From contig CAKPOI010000019.1 of the NCBI GenBank assembly GCA_934169775.1, positions 1-28,106 on the forward strand: a stretch of 28,106 nt of DNA. Direction: 5' to 3'. The translations under genes were made by a program, and so were the position numbers. This DNA is from an uncultured Clostridia bacterium (GTDB lineage Bacteria > Bacillota > Clostridia > TANB77 > CAG-508). This document shows, piece by piece, positions 15,833 to 24,242 of this stretch. How positions within the stretch are numbered: the stretch's first letter is position 1; every line of letters starts with the position of its first letter. The notes below the pieces were generated by a model. It saw nothing but the letters and a program-made list of their open reading frames with translations. It searched no databases and was not told the DNA's origin.

Positions 15833-17119
15833 CTATTTCATTTTTGCATTTTTAACTAAGAAATCTACAGCTTTTTCTGATTTAATTCCTTCTTCAATGT
15901 AATTTCTTACATTTTCGTTTTGTAAAAATGCTTCGTCATTTTCTTTTCCGTAATTTTTTGCCATTTCTTTAATTTTTTCGTCTATTTCTTCAATATTTGC
16001 CTCGATTTTTTCTGCTTTTATTACTGCTTCTAACATTAATCTTGTTTTTACTGCTTCTTCTGCTTGAGGTTCATATTCTTTTTGCATTTCTTCTAATGTT
16101 TTTCCAAACATTTGAAGATATTGTTCTAATTTAATTCCTTGATATGATAAACGTGTTTCTATATCTTTTATCATGTTTTCTACTTCTGTTTCTATCATAC
16201 CTGATGGAACTTCTACTTTAATATTTTCTGTTACAGCTTTTATTACAGCTTCTTCAGTTTCATATTTTTGTTTTTCTGCATTTTCTTTTTCTAGTCTTTC
16301 TTTAATACTTGCTTTTAATTCTTTTAATGTATCAAATTCACTTGCTTCTTTTGCAAATTCATCATCTAATTTTGGTAATTCTTTTTTCTTAATTTCATGT
16401 ACTTTTACTTTAAATGTCGCATCTTTTCCAGCAAGATCTTTTGAGAAATATTCTTCTGGGAATTTTACATTGATATCTTTTTCTTCATCAATTTTTATTC
16501 CTATAACTTGATCTTCAAATCCTGGTATAAATGAATTACTTCCTATTTCTAGGTCATAGTTTTCTGCTTTTCCACCTTCAAAAGCAACTCCATCTACAAA
16601 TCCTTCAAAATCTATTGTTGCTATATCTCCTTTTTCTACTGGTCTATCTTCAACTGAAATTAGTCTTGAATTATGTTCTTGCATATGTCCTAATTCATGA
16701 TTTATATCTTCATCTTTTACAGTATACTCAATTTTTTTGATTTCTATACCTTTATATTTTCCTAATTCTACTTCTGGCTTTGTTTGGAATATTGCTGTAA
16801 ATATTAAGTCTTGTCCTTTTCCTATTTGTTTTACATCTATATCTGGTTTACTTACAGCTTCTATTTTATTTTCTGTTAAAGCTTCTTCTAATACTTCTGG
16901 TGCTAAATCATTGAATGTATCTTCATAAAAGATTTCTTTTCCATAATATTTTTCTACTATATTCATTGGTGCTTTTCCTTTTCTAAATCCTGGTATATTG
17001 AAATATTTTGCACTTTTGAAATATACTTTTTTCATTGCCTCATCAAATCTATTGGCTTCTACTGTTAATTCTAATTTTACTTCATTTGCATTTTTTGTTT
17101 TTTCAACTTTACAATTCAT
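15833..17119 (-). CDS. tig: Trigger factor, ribosome-associated chaperone and prolyl isomerase
   Basis: 428 aa from the ATG at 17119, preceded by GAAAGG. Upstream in-frame ATGs exist but fit the ribosome site less well. The ribosome-binding signature is present as FNIPGFRKGKAP (G-F-R-x-G-K-x-P). The FKBP domain lies around VEKGDIATIDFEGFVDGVAF and FIPGFEDQVIGI, followed by the long helical C-terminal chaperone arms. First gene of the tig-clpP-clpX cluster, with the promoter at 17176-17203. Confidence 0.97.
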   Translation of the reverse strand: MNCKVEKTKNANEVKLELTVEANRFDEAMKKVYFKSAKYFNIPGFRKGKAPMNIVEKYYGKEIFYEDTFNDLAPEVLEEALTENKIEAVSKPDIDVKQIGKGQDLIFTAIFQTKPEVELGKYKGIEIKKIEYTVKDEDINHELGHMQEHNSRLISVEDRPVEKGDIATIDFEGFVDGVAFEGGKAENYDLEIGSNSFIPGFEDQVIGIKIDEEKDINVKFPEEYFSKDLAGKDATFKVKVHEIKKKELPKLDDEFAKEASEFDTLKELKASIKERLEKENAEKQKYETEEAVIKAVTENIKVEVPSGMIETEVENMIKDIETRLSYQGIKLEQYLQMFGKTLEEMQKEYEPQAEEAVKTRLMLEAVIKAEKIEANIEEIDEKIKEMAKNYGKENDEAFLQNENVRNYIEEGIKSEKAVDFLVKNAKMK

Positions 17120-17175
17120 TTTATTCATCCTTTCACTTTTTAATAATACATTCGTATTCATTGCATAGTGCATAC

Positions 17176-17203
17176 ATTATATCATAAAATTGATTTTTTG
17201 CAA
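17176..17203 (-). promoter_or_regulatory. tig promoter
   Basis: Minus strand TTGCAA (17198-17203), 16 bases, TATAAT (17176-17181). It lies between the divergent tig and rpmB genes. Confidence 0.6.
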
Positions 17204-17303
17204 GGAATTTTTGAATATTTTTGAAAAAATACTTGTTTTTTTTTATTTTTTGTGTTAAACTTGATTACAGTCAATTTATTTTTTTGATTAGGAGGTGCTA
17301 GAC

Positions 17304-17501
17304 ATGGCAAAATGTGCAATTTGTGAAAAAACACAAAGTAATGGAAATAAATTAAGTATTACACGTTCACATATTAGTAAGAGAAGTCCTCGTACATGGA
17401 AACCAAACTTAAGAACTGTAAAAGCTGAAATAAATGGTGAAGTTAAAAAAATTCATGTATGTGCTAAATGTTTAAAAAACGGTAAAGTAAAAAGAGCTTA
17501 G
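17304..17501 (+). CDS. rpmB: 50S ribosomal protein L28
   Basis: 65 aa from the ATG at 17304 with AGGAGG nine bases upstream. A GTG inside the ribosome site opens the same frame but is not the start. It is a zinc-binding form: CAIC near the N-terminus and CAKC near the C-terminus. RSHISKRSPRTWKPNLRTVK is the rRNA-binding core. It ends with TAG inside its own terminator. Convergent with spoVM, as recalled for Bacillus subtilis. Confidence 0.97.
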   Translation: MAKCAICEKTQSNGNKLSITRSHISKRSPRTWKPNLRTVKAEINGEVKKIHVCAKCLKNGKVKRA

Positions 17502-17515
17502 GAGCTCTTTTTTTG
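17490..17515 (+). terminator. rpmB terminator overlapping the stop codon
   Basis: AAAGAGCT-TAGG-AGCTCTTTTTTT. The stem includes the last codons of rpmB and is followed by seven T. Confidence 0.85.
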
Positions 17516-17592
17516 ATTTTCTAGTAAATTTTCTGCATAATTTAGTTTCATGTTACAAAACAACATGCCACCAATTTTTCTATTTTTTAATT

Positions 17593-17667
17593 TTAGTCTT
17601 TAATTCTAAAAATAAATTTCACAAATCCTCTTAAGAATTTTGGAACTTTTTTAACTACAATAGTCAT
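17593..17667 (-). CDS. spoVM: Stage V sporulation protein SpoVM (24 aa)
   Basis: 24 residues: MTIVVKKVPKFLRG then FVKFIFRIKD. Bacillus SpoVM is 26 aa (MKFYTIKLPKFLGG and onward, from memory). The match covers K-[LV]-PKFL-x-G-[IF]-V-[RK], and Pro falls at position 9 in both. SpoVM is an amphipathic helix that recognises the curved forespore membrane and anchors SpoIVA to begin coat assembly. AGGAGGGGG lies 5 bases upstream of the ATG. It is convergent with rpmB, the same neighbour I recall in Bacillus. It follows a 49-aa membrane peptide by 20 bases. It is too short for ordinary gene finders and easily missed. It implies that the organism can make spores. Confidence 0.88.
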   Translation of the reverse strand: MTIVVKKVPKFLRGFVKFIFRIKD

Positions 17668-17687
17668 ATGTACCCCCTCCTATCTAT

Positions 17688-17837
17688 TTAACATGCTAAC
17701 CACATAATGCCCATACATGCCAATGCAACTCCTATTATAAATAACCAACCCGTTATTGGAAGTAATAACACCAGTAAAATTCCTAGTCCTACTCCAATTA
17801 AACACACTCCTATAGTCTTTTTTAATAAACAAAACAT
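17688..17837 (-). CDS. Small membrane peptide upstream of spoVM (49 aa)
   Basis: ATG at 17837 has GGGAGG six bases upstream. After MFCLLKKTIGV come two hydrophobic segments (about residues 10-27 and 29-48) separated by PITGW, ending GIMWLAC. I do not recognise a named family. It lies 20 bases upstream of spoVM on the same strand, so the two are probably co-transcribed, which suggests a sporulation link by association only. Three Cys residues lie in or near the membrane. Confidence 0.7.
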   Translation of the reverse strand: MFCLLKKTIGVCLIGVGLGILLVLLLPITGWLFIIGVALACMGIMWLAC

Positions 17838-17963
17838 GCTATTCCTCCCTTCATAACTAGTTATTTACGCTTTAATAAATTCCTTGTAACATCTATATAG
17901 CAAATTTTCTTTTTATATATTTTATTCTAAAACTTTTTATTTGTTCCTATTTATGTAAAACTA

Positions 17964-17990
17964 TTGACTATTATCAAAAAATATTATACT
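17964..17990 (+). promoter_or_regulatory. Probable nth promoter
   Basis: TTGACT at 17964-17969. TATACT at 17985-17990 leaves a 15-base spacer, while TACTAT two bases later gives 17. It is about 50 bases upstream of the nth start. Confidence 0.5.
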
Positions 17991-18037
17991 ATTTTTATAG
18001 TAAAGCAACAGATTTTTTAATGAAAGGATTGACATTT

Positions 18038-18673
18038 ATGAATAAGCAAAATGCAAAAAAAATTATTGATATTTTACACACAACTTATCCTGAAGCAACT
18101 TGTAGTTTAGATTTTACAACACCATTTGAAATGGTAGTAGCTGTTATGCTTTCAGCTCAATGCACAGATGAACGTGTAAACAAAACAACTCCTGAATTAT
18201 TTGCTAGATGCAAATCAATTGAAGATTATGCAAATATAGATATTAATGAACTAGAAAAAATTATTCACCCTTGTGGATTTTATAAAAACAAAGCAAAAAA
18301 TATAAAACTTTGTGCTAAACAAGTTATAGAAAATTACAATGGTATAGTTCCTAATAATATGAATGATTTACTTACACTTGCTGGAGTAGGAAGAAAATCA
18401 GCAAATGTAATTTTATTAGAAGTTTATGGTATTGCAAATGGTATTGCTGTTGATACACATGCAAAAAGAATTTCAAATTTAACTGGATTATCTAAAGAAA
18501 AAGAACCTGAAAAAATAGAGCAAGATTTATTAAAGCTTTTTCCAAAAAATTATCTTAGATCTGTTAATCACTTATTTGTATGGCATGGCAGAAATACATG
18601 TGTTGCAAGAAAACCAAAATGTGATTCTTGTACTATAAAAAATTTGTGTGAATTTTATAAAGCTAATCATTAA
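18038..18673 (+). CDS. nth: Endonuclease III (DNA glycosylase / AP lyase)
   Basis: 211 aa from the ATG at 18038, which is 9 bases after AAAGGA. An ATG 18 bases upstream overlaps that ribosome site. It removes oxidised pyrimidines in base excision repair. The helix-hairpin-helix LAGVGRKSANVIL contains the catalytic Lys, and VDTHAKRISN the catalytic Asp. The C-terminal iron-sulfur motif is C-x6-C-x2-C-x5-C (CVARKPKCDSCTIKNLC). Family size is normal. Confidence 0.96.
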   Translation: MNKQNAKKIIDILHTTYPEATCSLDFTTPFEMVVAVMLSAQCTDERVNKTTPELFARCKSIEDYANIDINELEKIIHPCGFYKNKAKNIKLCAKQVIENYNGIVPNNMNDLLTLAGVGRKSANVILLEVYGIANGIAVDTHAKRISNLTGLSKEKEPEKIEQDLLKLFPKNYLRSVNHLFVWHGRNTCVARKPKCDSCTIKNLCEFYKANH

Positions 18674-18802
18674 AATTAACTGAAGTTACATATAATATAC
18701 ATCACATTTTTTATATAAATTACAAATAAATATTTTTATTTTGTATATTCTATTCTTTTTTACACATACTATTATTGTAATTTATATTTAGGAAGTGATT
18801 TT

Positions 18803-18964
18803 TTGACAAATATTAATTGCTCCACTAATTGTATTTACCAAAAAGATGGTAAATGTTTTTATCATGTTATTGCTATGTCAACTCTATCTACTAGTAATGA
18901 CTGTGCATATTTTATACCTTTTATCTCTCACTCTCAAAAAAGAGCAAACGATAAAAATACGTAA
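18803..18964 (+). CDS. Cys-rich small protein, DUF1540-like (53 aa)
   Basis: TTG start at 18803 with AGGAAGTG upstream. It has four Cys: NCSTNCIY, DGKC and NDCAYF. The pattern C-x3-C-x7-C-x15-C with CAYF resembles tiny clostridial proteins placed near DUF1540, often misnamed hydroxymyristoyl-ACP dehydratase. It probably binds a metal. The function is unknown. It ends in a strong hairpin at 18963-19009, which supports a real transcript. Confidence 0.65.
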   Translation: MTNINCSTNCIYQKDGKCFYHVIAMSTLSTSNDCAYFIPFISHSQKRANDKNT

Positions 18965-19009
18965 AAATCAAGAATTTCCATAATTAACTTATAGAAATTC
19001 TTGATTTTT
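18963..19009. terminator. Bidirectional terminator
   Basis: AAAAATCAAGAATTTC (18963-18978) and GAAATTCTTGATTTTT (18994-19009) are perfectly complementary with a 15-base loop and T-runs on both strands. It separates the Cys-rich gene from the convergent gene at 19036-19218. Confidence 0.85.
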
Positions 19010-19035
19010 CTCATTACCTATGTCTTGATAAAAAT

Positions 19036-19218
19036 TTATTTTCTTCTTTTTAAGTCATAAAATTTATATACTTTATAATACCAAGACATAAATATCAACA
19101 GTGAAACAATTCCAATCAACACATTTCCTCTTGCAACAGCTAATCCTGCTACAAAACATGCTAATTTTTTGGCTCCTTGATTGTTAAAATACCATTTGGC
19201 ACATTTTAATTTAATCAT
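19036..19218 (-). CDS. Small membrane protein of unknown function (60 aa)
   Basis: The ATG at 19218 has AGGAGG seven bases upstream. A longer open frame lies over the promoter and is rejected. Basic N-terminus (MIKLKCAKWYFNNQGAKKL), then two hydrophobic segments (about residues 19-28 and 30-46) and a Lys/Arg tail YDLKRRK. Family not recognised. Promoter at 19277-19305. Confidence 0.65.
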   Translation of the reverse strand: MIKLKCAKWYFNNQGAKKLACFVAGLAVARGNVLIGIVSLLIFMSWYYKVYKFYDLKRRK

Positions 19219-19276
19219 GCTTTTTCCTCCTGTTTTCTTATTATCTACCAACAGTAGCTCTTGGCTAACTAACACT

Positions 19277-19305
19277 AGTATAACATCTTTTTTGTACTAA
19301 TACAA
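19277..19305 (-). promoter_or_regulatory. Promoter of the 60-aa membrane protein gene
   Basis: Minus strand TTGTAT (19300-19305), 17 bases, TATACT (19277-19282). Confidence 0.6.
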
Positions 19306-19376
19306 TGTTTATAATGTTAATTTTTGGAAAACTAAAAAATTTAATCTAAAAAAACTTAGATTTCTCTAAGTTCATT

Positions 19377-19643
19377 TTATTTATATATTTCTTTTCTATG
19401 TCCAATCTCTAAGACTAAAACTATTACTTCTTCATCTTGTATTTCACATATTACTCTATAATCTCCAATTCTGTATCTCCACTGCCCTGATCTATTTTCT
19501 ACTAATCCCTTTCCATGTACTCTAGGATTCTCACAACCTTCAATATTTTTATCCAACCATCCAATTATTAAAGATGATATACGTTTATCCATCTTTTTTA
19601 GTTGTTTTTTTGCTCTATCAGTAAATAAAATTTTATATTTCAT
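19377..19643 (-). CDS. RelE/ParE-family toxin
   Basis: 88 aa. MKYKILFTDRAKKQLKKMDK, NPRVHGKGL, WRYRIGDYRVICEI and LVLEIGHRKEIYK are hallmark segments of RelE-type mRNA interferases (cleavage of mRNA in the ribosomal A site), with Arg/Lys in the final strand. Its ATG follows the antitoxin TAA with no gap, so the two are translationally coupled. Composition matches the host. Confidence 0.92.
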   Translation of the reverse strand: MKYKILFTDRAKKQLKKMDKRISSLIIGWLDKNIEGCENPRVHGKGLVENRSGQWRYRIGDYRVICEIQDEEVIVLVLEIGHRKEIYK

Positions 19644-19862
19644 TTATAGTTCCAACTCCTCTTTTACTTCACTTATTGTATAAGTTTTAGGATTTTTCTT
19701 ATATTCTTCTATCGCTTTTTTATAGCACTCCAAATCATATTCATCTTCAATTTTTTCTATTACTGCATTTCTCACTAAATCTGATATAGAAATATTATTC
19801 ATATCTGCATAAGCTTTAATTAATTCTGTATCTTTATCACTTAATCTTACTGAAATAGTCAT
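19644..19862 (-). CDS. RelB/DinJ-like ribbon-helix-helix antitoxin
   Basis: 72 aa from the ATG at 19862, nine bases after AAAGGAG. An in-frame TTG nine bases upstream overlaps that spacing and is less likely. MTISVRLSDKDTELIKAYADMNNISISDLVRNAVIEKIED is a ribbon-helix-helix DNA-binding domain. The acidic C-terminal part (SEVKEELEL) would wrap the toxin. First gene of the pair. It probably autorepresses at the palindrome at 19890-19906. Confidence 0.9.
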   Translation of the reverse strand: MTISVRLSDKDTELIKAYADMNNISISDLVRNAVIEKIEDEYDLECYKKAIEEYKKNPKTYTISEVKEELEL

Positions 19863-19886
19863 ATATATCAACTCCTTTCTATAATT

Positions 19887-19916
19887 ATTGTACTACAGTG
19901 TATTACTTTTTGTCAA
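19887..19916 (-). promoter_or_regulatory. Toxin-antitoxin promoter with operator-like palindrome
   Basis: Minus strand TTGACA (19911-19916), 18 bases, TACAAT (19887-19892). Between and overlapping them, 19890-19906 reads GTACTAC-AGT-GTATTAC, an imperfect inverted repeat suited to a dimer of ribbon-helix-helix repressors. Confidence 0.7.
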
Positions 19917-20047
19917 TATTATTATATATTTTTTCAAATAACTGTGAAAATATTCTTCAAAATTCATAAACAAATAATTTCAAATATATTTACTTTATCC
20001 ATTTAATCATATTTTAGCTTTATCATTCTCTTTCATCTACTTTCTTT

Positions 20048-21791
20048 TCATTCTTCAATTATTCTTTTATTTTTTTCTTTGGTCATATATAAATTATAAT
20101 AATATTTCTGGTTTGCTATAAGTTGATCATGTGTTCCCATCTCCACAATATTTTTGTCTTCTATAAATACAATTAAGTCTGAATTTTTTATTGTATTTAA
20201 TCTATGTGCAATCACAAAAGAAATTTTATTATTTAATATTTCCTTTGTTGCATTCATTATATATTGTTCAAACTCTAAATCTAAATTTGACGTAACTTCA
20301 TCTAATATTACAATGTCTCCATTTTTTAAAATAGCTCTTGCAAAACTTAATAATTGCTTTTCACCATAAGATAATAAATCTGTTTCTGCATTTATTATTG
20401 TATCATATCCATTTTCAAATTCTTCTATTTTCTTATGAATACCAATCTTTTTGCAAAGAACTACAACATCTTCTAATACAATATTTTCATTTCCGGTACA
20501 TTAAATTATCTTTTATGGACATATTCAATATAACTGGTTCTTGAAAAACATATGATATATTTTTCCTAAGTTCATTTAATTTATATTTTGTATAATCTAT
20601 TCCATTTATTAAAATTTGTCCATTGGTTATATTATAAAATCTTGGAATTAAATTAACAAATGAAGTCTTTCCAGCACCACTTTTTCCCACAATTGCAATT
20701 GTTTTAGGTTTATCTAGTTTAAGATTAATATTTTCCAATATTACATTTATACCATCATAGCTTAATGCTACATCTTTAAATTCTATTGAATCTATTCTAT
20801 TTAATTCTAATATTCCTTTATCTACTTCTTTATCTATGTTTATTATTTTTAAAACATTTAAAAAAGCATTATATCTATTTATTATATTATGAACATGATC
20901 TAACAAACCTGTCATATTATTATTAATGTCACTTATATAGTCCACTATTAACATTATTGCAGAACTTACTCCAATCCCTATTATAATTTCATTTCCACCA
21001 ATAAACAATGTGAAAATTATTGCAAAAAATGTTAGTAGTGAAAATAAAGCTGTATGTATTCCTAATATTTTACTGGAATTAATTAATTCATTCTTAGCTT
21101 GATTTAACATCAGTTTTATATCATTAATATTAATTTCTTCTAATCTCAAAGTTTTTGTAGTAGAAAAACTATCTATATATTCATTAACTTTTCCTTGTAA
21201 ATCAATTATTGTCTGTTGTAATCTTTTATATGTTTTCATATTTTTATTATAGAATGGTACTAATATAAGATAAGATAGTATAAATATAGCAATAACAGCA
21301 GTTGCAATTTTCCAATCTATAAATAACATTATTATTGATGTAGATAAAGTACTTCTTAGCCTAACTGCAAATATGCCAATAAAATTCCATACAAATAATT
21401 GTGATGATTCAAAACTTTGATTTGTTGTTAAACTAAAAAGTTTGCCATCTTGAATTTTATCGAGTCTACTTATATTAGCATTTTGTATACTATCAAATAT
21501 TTTATTTCTTATCTGTCTATCATTGTCAAAATATATTGTTTTTCTTTCTCTCTCTGAATATATATCGCAAAAAATTCTAATAACTATAATTCCAATTAAT
21601 ATAGAAGATACTATTATTGTCATTTTTATGTTTTTTTCTGGTATATATTTATCAATTGATTTTGATAATGCATATTGATAGAATATTTGATAATATAAAG
21701 CTTGAAAGAATATAAAGATTCCAAGAATTATAGTTCTTTTTTTATTAGTTGTCGTATTAAACATTTCTTTCAAAATTTTCTTATTAAACAT
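20048..21791 (-). CDS. ABC exporter subunit 2 (TMD-NBD), needs a +1 shift at an in-frame CGG
   Basis: 580 aa if one base is skipped. It is a half-transporter with about six membrane helices (residues 1-300) and a C-terminal nucleotide-binding domain: Walker A GKSGAGKTSF, Q-loop VFQEPVI, signature LLSYGEKQ, Walker B IVILDEVTSNLD with a canonical Glu, and H-loop VIAHRLNT. The break lies between Q-loop and signature. The 0-frame reads ATG TAC CGG AAA TGA. Skipping the C gives TAC GGA AAT GAA AAT (MYGNENI), a normal ABC sequence (compare NLLYGN). No other defect is present. The ATG overlaps the end of subunit 1, so the two are co-translated and probably form a heterodimer. Substrate unknown. Confidence 0.88.
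20493..20495 (-). other. CGG +1 recoding site in ABC subunit 2
   Basis: 0-frame AAT TTA ATG TAC CGG AAA TGA. Dropping C places Gly 433 and restores the NBD. The surrounding CCGG is not a homopolymer run. Confidence 0.7.
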
Positions 21792-23547
21792 ATTCCTCTC
21801 CTATTTTATCCAAATTAATTTCATATACTTTCCTATAATTCTTATTATTTAACAATTCATCATGAGTTCCTGATATTGCTTGTCCATTATTTAAATAAAT
21901 AATTTTTTCAAATTTGGGTGCTAGCTCAAGGTCATGAGTTATAAATATTTTAGTCGAATTATCTTCTAATGTTATCAATTTTTCAAGTATATTCCTTTTG
22001 TTTATTCTATCTATTGCACTAAAAGAATCATCAAAAACCATTATTGATCTTGGTTTCGTGTATGCCCTTATTAACACTAATCTTTGTTTTTGTCCTTTTG
22101 ATAACCTCATTCCATTTTTTCCTATTTTACTATCATATCCATCATTAAATTTTTGTACATCATTATGGAATGAAAAGAAACTTGAAAGTTCTACTATCTC
22201 TGGATAAGAAATCTGTGGAACTAATATTCTAATATTTTCTGCTATCGTTCTAGAAAATAAATATGAATCTTGCAAAAGTAAGCAAATATTTTCTCTTATT
22301 ACTTTTTTATTTAAATCTTTAACTTCATATTCTCCAATTTTTATACTGCCATCATAATCATAAAATCCTATTAAAGTCTTAAGTAATACAGTTTTTCCAC
22401 TTCCTGTACTTCCAATAATCATCACTCTTTCATTCGGTTTAATTGTAAAATTCAAATTATTCAATATAGTCATACCATTTACTTTTATATTAGCATTTTT
22501 AAATGTTATAGTAGTATTATTTATTTGCATGTTATTATCTTTATTTTCTTCTACTTTTAAATTTAATAGACTATTAAGTCTCTTATATGATGCAATACAT
22601 AGATTAAAAAATTCTAAAATCTCAGCTAAATCTTTAAATGCTCTTGTAACTTTATTGGCATAATTTATAGTTACATATACACTACCTATTGTAATAAATT
22701 CTTGTGCATATAAAATACTACTAATTATAAATATAAACGGAACCTGTACCTTTACTATATTAACAGTTAATATATTATACCAACTATCCAATATAACTTT
22801 CTTCTTATTTGCTTCAAAGTTGTTATCATTTACTTGGCTAAATTTAACTTTTTCTTTTTCTTGCAGATTATTTACTTTTATAAATTTTATATTAGAATAA
22901 TTATCATTTAGTTTTGCATATAATTCTCTTTGAGCCTTTATCCTGTTCTCAATTATTGGTTTTGATTTTTTAAAATACAAAATCGATAACATAATTATTA
23001 TTAAAATCGCTACAATCATTACACTTGATAGCCTTAAGTCCAAACTTGCTAATTGCCCTATTGCAAATATAATTATTAAAATTAAATCTAATATATATGT
23101 AAACTGCTTTTCTATAAAATTCACTATATTATTAACATCATCTGTAGAGTTTTGAACCAAATCCGCAAGTGAATTCATATAGAAATCTTGATATGTTAAA
23201 TTTTGTATATGATCAAATAATTTTAATTTTAATTCAAACTGAAATTCTTGTATTATCTTATTTTTAGTCACAGTTCTAATATATGTTGATAATACAATTA
23301 TACCTTCTATTATAAATAATAAGATACATATTATTGGCACAAATGACAAATTATCATTAAATAAACTAATAAAAAATTCAATTGCAATATTATTTACATT
23401 TTGATTCAGTAGTACATCAATAAAATATTGTATTATAATTGGTATATATGTTACTAAATAATTTAATACTATACTTAATATAAAAAATATTAGTATTAAT
23501 AGTTTTTTATGTTTTAAACTTGATATTATTGTTTTAAATAAATTCAT
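21784..23547 (-). CDS. ABC exporter subunit 1 (TMD-NBD) with degenerate catalytic residue
   Basis: 587 aa, full length for a half-transporter, with about six membrane helices in residues 15-310. NBD: Walker A GSTGSGKTVL, Q-loop LLQDSYLF, signature RLSKGQKQR, Walker B IMVFDDSFSAID and H-loop FITHDLELA. The catalytic Glu after Walker B is Asp here, while subunit 2 keeps Glu. One competent and one degenerate ATP site is typical of heterodimeric exporters such as BmrC/BmrD and TM287/288. No peptidase domain or leader peptide is visible nearby, so the substrate (drug, lipid or peptide) is unknown. It overlaps subunit 2 by 8 bases. No CGG codon. Confidence 0.92.
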   Translation of the reverse strand: MNLFKTIISSLKHKKLLILIFFILSIVLNYLVTYIPIIIQYFIDVLLNQNVNNIAIEFFISLFNDNLSFVPIICILLFIIEGIIVLSTYIRTVTKNKIIQEFQFELKLKLFDHIQNLTYQDFYMNSLADLVQNSTDDVNNIVNFIEKQFTYILDLILIIIFAIGQLASLDLRLSSVMIVAILIIIMLSILYFKKSKPIIENRIKAQRELYAKLNDNYSNIKFIKVNNLQEKEKVKFSQVNDNNFEANKKKVILDSWYNILTVNIVKVQVPFIFIISSILYAQEFITIGSVYVTINYANKVTRAFKDLAEILEFFNLCIASYKRLNSLLNLKVEENKDNNMQINNTTITFKNANIKVNGMTILNNLNFTIKPNERVMIIGSTGSGKTVLLKTLIGFYDYDGSIKIGEYEVKDLNKKVIRENICLLLQDSYLFSRTIAENIRILVPQISYPEIVELSSFFSFHNDVQKFNDGYDSKIGKNGMRLSKGQKQRLVLIRAYTKPRSIMVFDDSFSAIDRINKRNILEKLITLEDNSTKIFITHDLELAPKFEKIIYLNNGQAISGTHDELLNNKNYRKVYEINLDKIGEEYV

Positions 23548-23678
23548 CTATTAAAATTCTCCCATATTTTTCACTTATACTAGGTTTAAAAATCCATATC
23601 TTTCATCTTTTATTTTCAACTTATTTCTAAAAGAATTTCTTTCACATTTTTCATTATATTCATATCACAAATTAACAT

Positions 23679-24242
23679 TTACAAATTAAATCTTCGTTTT
23701 ATTATTTCTGCCACTTCCTTAGCTGATAAATTTTCATTATTAATTTTTATATAATTTTTAAATATTTTTTCTCCTTCACCTAGATCAGAATTAAGTCTAT
23801 GTTTTGTCATTGATTTTATTAAATCATTTTCACTCCATTCTATATTTCTTTTAGATGCTTTATACTCTAATCTATTTTCTGTTTTATTTCTTTTTAGTCT
23901 TTCTTCTAATGATGCTTCTAATTCTATTACATAAGACTCTTTAAATAAACTCATCCATTTATCTACTTCTTCTTTTTCTTCTTCAAAATCTTTTCCAAAA
24001 TCAAAACATCCTGTAAATATTATTCCCTTTTCGTTGCTTTTGGAAAATTCCTCAAGCACTTCATATCTTATAAGTTGATTCATTTTTTGATATACTTTTT
24101 TATCATAATCAAATATTAGCCTTACCATTTCTATTGTCATGTGATTATAAAATAACTTATATCCTGTTGCTTTACCTAACTCTCGACCTACTGTCATTTT
24201 ACCAACAGCTTGCGGTCCTATTATTAATACAAATTTAGGCAT
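23679..24242 (-). CDS. P-loop nucleotide/shikimate-kinase-like protein
   Basis: 187 aa. Walker A GPQAVGKMTVG at residues 9-19 follows a beta strand (KFVLII). FYNHMTIEMVRLIF, FTGCFDFGKDFEEE and VIELEASLEERLKRNKTENR follow, the last being a typical Arg-bearing LID region of small-molecule and nucleotide kinases. Members are annotated as AAA or shikimate kinase without proven substrate. It lies 80 bases downstream of the NUDIX gene on the same strand. The two may act together on a nucleotide-type substrate, but that is only context. Confidence 0.8.
   Translation of the reverse strand: MPKFVLIIGPQAVGKMTVGRELGKATGYKLFYNHMTIEMVRLIFDYDKKVYQKMNQLIRYEVLEEFSKSNEKGIIFTGCFDFGKDFEEEKEEVDKWMSLFKESYVIELEASLEERLKRNKTENRLEYKASKRNIEWSENDLIKSMTKHRLNSDLGEGEKIFKNYIKINNENLSAKEVAEIIKRRFNL

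Noticed and set aside
8186..20495. The CGG frameshifts as simple sequencing errors
   Set aside because: Not fully excluded, but there are no homopolymers. All five fall exactly at in-frame CGG on the coding strand and resolve to Gly. Random insertions before GG would also hit other frames, the other strand and intergenic hairpins.
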